Assembly: GCA_036583965.1 (NCBI GenBank)
Contig: JAZBQD010000014.1
Location: 55,185,626 to 55,249,625 of the forward strand
Source of the DNA: Prunella strophiata
Taxonomy: Eukaryota; Chordata; Aves; Passeriformes; Prunellidae
DNA length: 64,000 nt
Reading direction: 5' to 3'
Of this stretch, positions 62,464 through 64,000 are shown piece after piece (within the stretch, counting starts at the first letter, position 1; each line of letters starts with the position of its first letter). A program made the translations under genes and the position numbers. Below the pieces are notes generated by a model. That model was not told the origin of the DNA and made no database searches. It was given only the letters and a program-made list of their open reading frames with translations.

Positions 62464-63360
62464 ATTTGAAACCCATTATTTCTTGCATACCTTCATCTCT
62501 GACTATAAGCAATTATCTAGCACATTTTTGAAATTTCAGTTTAGCACTGCTTGGTGTTTAAAAATAAAAGCCAAACATCCAAAGATCAGTCAGAAGTGTA
62601 CAGAACAAACATATAGCTTTTCTTTCTCTTTGTATGTGAGTTCATTCAGTTGGATCTCATATTCCTGTAATAATTTTTGGTCACAATGAGAAAAGTCACA
62701 CCTTTTACAGTTTAATTTATGAATGCACCATCTAAAAGTTTTAGAAAGCATTTTTGTAGATTTCATATTCTGTCCTTTTAATACAGAACAACAATAATAA
62801 TGAAAAAATGAGTATTAAACTCTTCCTCTAAGCTCATGAAAGCATGCCCAGGTTTAAACCAAAAGAAAGATGCCATTACAGACTAGTAATGTTTTCAGAG
62901 AGGATGCATTAGCATTAAAAATAAATATTATGCATTCACATAAAAGCAGAGATCTGTCTACACAGTAAATCACACTTTTAGCTTCGTGATATTCAACAGC
63001 ATGCAAGAAAATGGTAAGAAAAAAGCTTTTACCATATATATATGTATGAGTACACAATGCACTTAGTACTCTTAGGAAAAAAAATATGCTAATGCTCTTT
63101 AGCAAAGCTGGATGAAATTAATTTAGAGGAATGTTGTTCTTTCACTAAAGTGGAGTATGGATAACAGACCACCAGTTAATTTACTAAATCAAGTCCATGT
63201 GAAAAAAACGTTTAGTAGTATGTGTTAATCTATTCCAGGAAACTCATCATTAAAATATATTTAAATACAAACTATCATGTTGATGAATGTTTTTTTCCTA
63301 AAAGGAATTTTTGCAAGAGTGCAAGATATGACTTTGCAAATATTTGTTATAAAAAAAGAT
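62464..63360. other. Intergenic stretch
   Basis: Nothing recognised. Frames of 68 (62,483-62,689 +) and 83 codons (62,854-63,105 -) have no motif. Confidence 0.5.
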
Positions 63361-63400
63361 GACTAAGAAAAAACAAAACAAAACCAAAAAACAACAACAA

Positions 63401-63442
<42 letters not shown>
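63361..63442 (+). repeat. A/C-rich tract ending in an A41 run
   Basis: AAAC and AAC units (63,371-63,401) pass into an uninterrupted run of 41 A (63,402-63,442). The 154-codon plus frame that begins here (63,359-63,823) is opened by the poly-A and continues into unrelated sequence, so I do not call it a gene. Confidence 0.9.
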
Positions 63443-63444
<2 letters not shown>

Positions 63445-64000
63445 ACAAACAAATAACAGTTTTATCTGTGGCCAGAATTGTAACACAGTAAATTCTATAT
63501 TTTTGCCATTTTTAGTAAAAGGCTTTAGGCTGTTCCCTGAGCTCAGAGCACCAGTTTCAGGGCTGGCTTGGGCTCACCTTTATCAGAGCTGGGCTGGGCT
63601 GGTTTCAGCTCCTGTCTCAGGTCCAAGTGTCTGTTGCCTCCCCTGCCTGAACCTGGACTGTGCCAGTGCCTCCATGGGGAGGGTCTGGCAAACCCAGGGC
63701 ATTCCCATGTCTGAGCATGGGGAAATGGTGAGGGTTATGCTCGCCCCTCACCTAGGATCAGCCAGGAAGCATCAGCCAGAGGTAAGGAAGCACTTAAAAA
63801 GATTTACTAGCATATCAAGCTGAAGAGGAAAGATGCACCCATCTTTGCACACTAATCTCACATGCACTTCATAAATGACCTGTTCCTCCTGGAGAGACTT
63901 TTGATGTTCCAAACCCATTAAAACCTTTCCATCCTGCAGCTCATGAGGCATAATGAAGTCCTGACCCCAGATCCCAAAGACACACTGAAAGGATGACAGT
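63443..64000. other. GC-richer unassigned segment at the window edge
   Basis: From about 63,520 the composition becomes clearly GC-richer than the neighbouring 5 kb, with repeated GGGCTGG/GCTGGGCT words near 63,560-63,605 and CCTGACCCCAGATCCCAAAG near the right end. In this window such islands are mostly LTRs, so an LTR or other interspersed repeat continuing past the edge is my first guess. I could not match it to a family, and no gene is visible. Confidence 0.3.

Noticed and set aside
63359..63823. 154-codon plus-strand open frame
   Set aside because: It starts in A/C repeats and a poly-A run that codes only lysine, then enters unrelated GC-rich sequence. No domain and no promoter.

Overview
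This window looks like intergenic DNA from a bird, most likely a passerine. The evidence is the repeats. There are several CR1 LINE copies, each a typical avian 3' fragment ending in an ATTCTRTG-like octamer tail. There are also several long terminal repeats (LTRs) of families I recognise, from memory, as common in passerine and other bird genomes. No Alu, L1 or B1/B2-type mammalian repeat was recognised. The DNA is AT-rich by eye. No multi-exon gene, tRNA, rRNA, CRISPR array or bacterial-type operon could be supported. Open frames are short, and the longer ones fall in CR1 sequence (antisense at 51.7-52.2 kb), LTRs or simple repeats. I read the window as a gene desert or a very large intron.

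Layout. 1-10.8 kb is repeat-poor AT-rich sequence with a pyrimidine tract (587-710), a T32 run (5,108-5,139) and a 44-bp tandem duplication (8,653-8,740). 10,860-11,186 is a probable LTR (+) with two CCAAT boxes and a TATA box. 11.2-28 kb is mostly featureless, with a perfect 21-bp hairpin at 14,613-14,659, a (GTATAT)n array near 22.2 kb and one exon-like segment at 26.4 kb. 28,052-28,419 and 28,860-29,528 are two separate CR1 3' fragments (+), the second keeping the C-terminal end of the reverse-transcriptase ORF. 30.9-41.2 kb is an LTR cluster: 30,945-31,722 (-), a possible partial LTR ending at 35,925 (-), 36,465-37,043 (+), 38,111-38,731 (+, truncated) and 40,613-41,156 (+). 41.2-50.5 kb is repeat-poor. 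A 129-bp (TTCTC)n array (50,504-50,632) is followed by a nested retrotransposon: a CR1 on the minus strand (50,946-52,190) split by a younger plus-strand CR1 (51,107-51,438). 58,089-58,657 (-) is an older relative of the 40.6-kb LTR. The right end has a 150-bp (AAAG)n array, an A41 run, and a GC-richer unassigned segment from about 63.5 kb to the end.

No genes work together here. The biology is the history of retrotransposon insertion and decay in a bird genome, with a few small structures worth a check. I found no convincing undescribed system. Family names for LTRs rest on recalled resemblance, not on a search.
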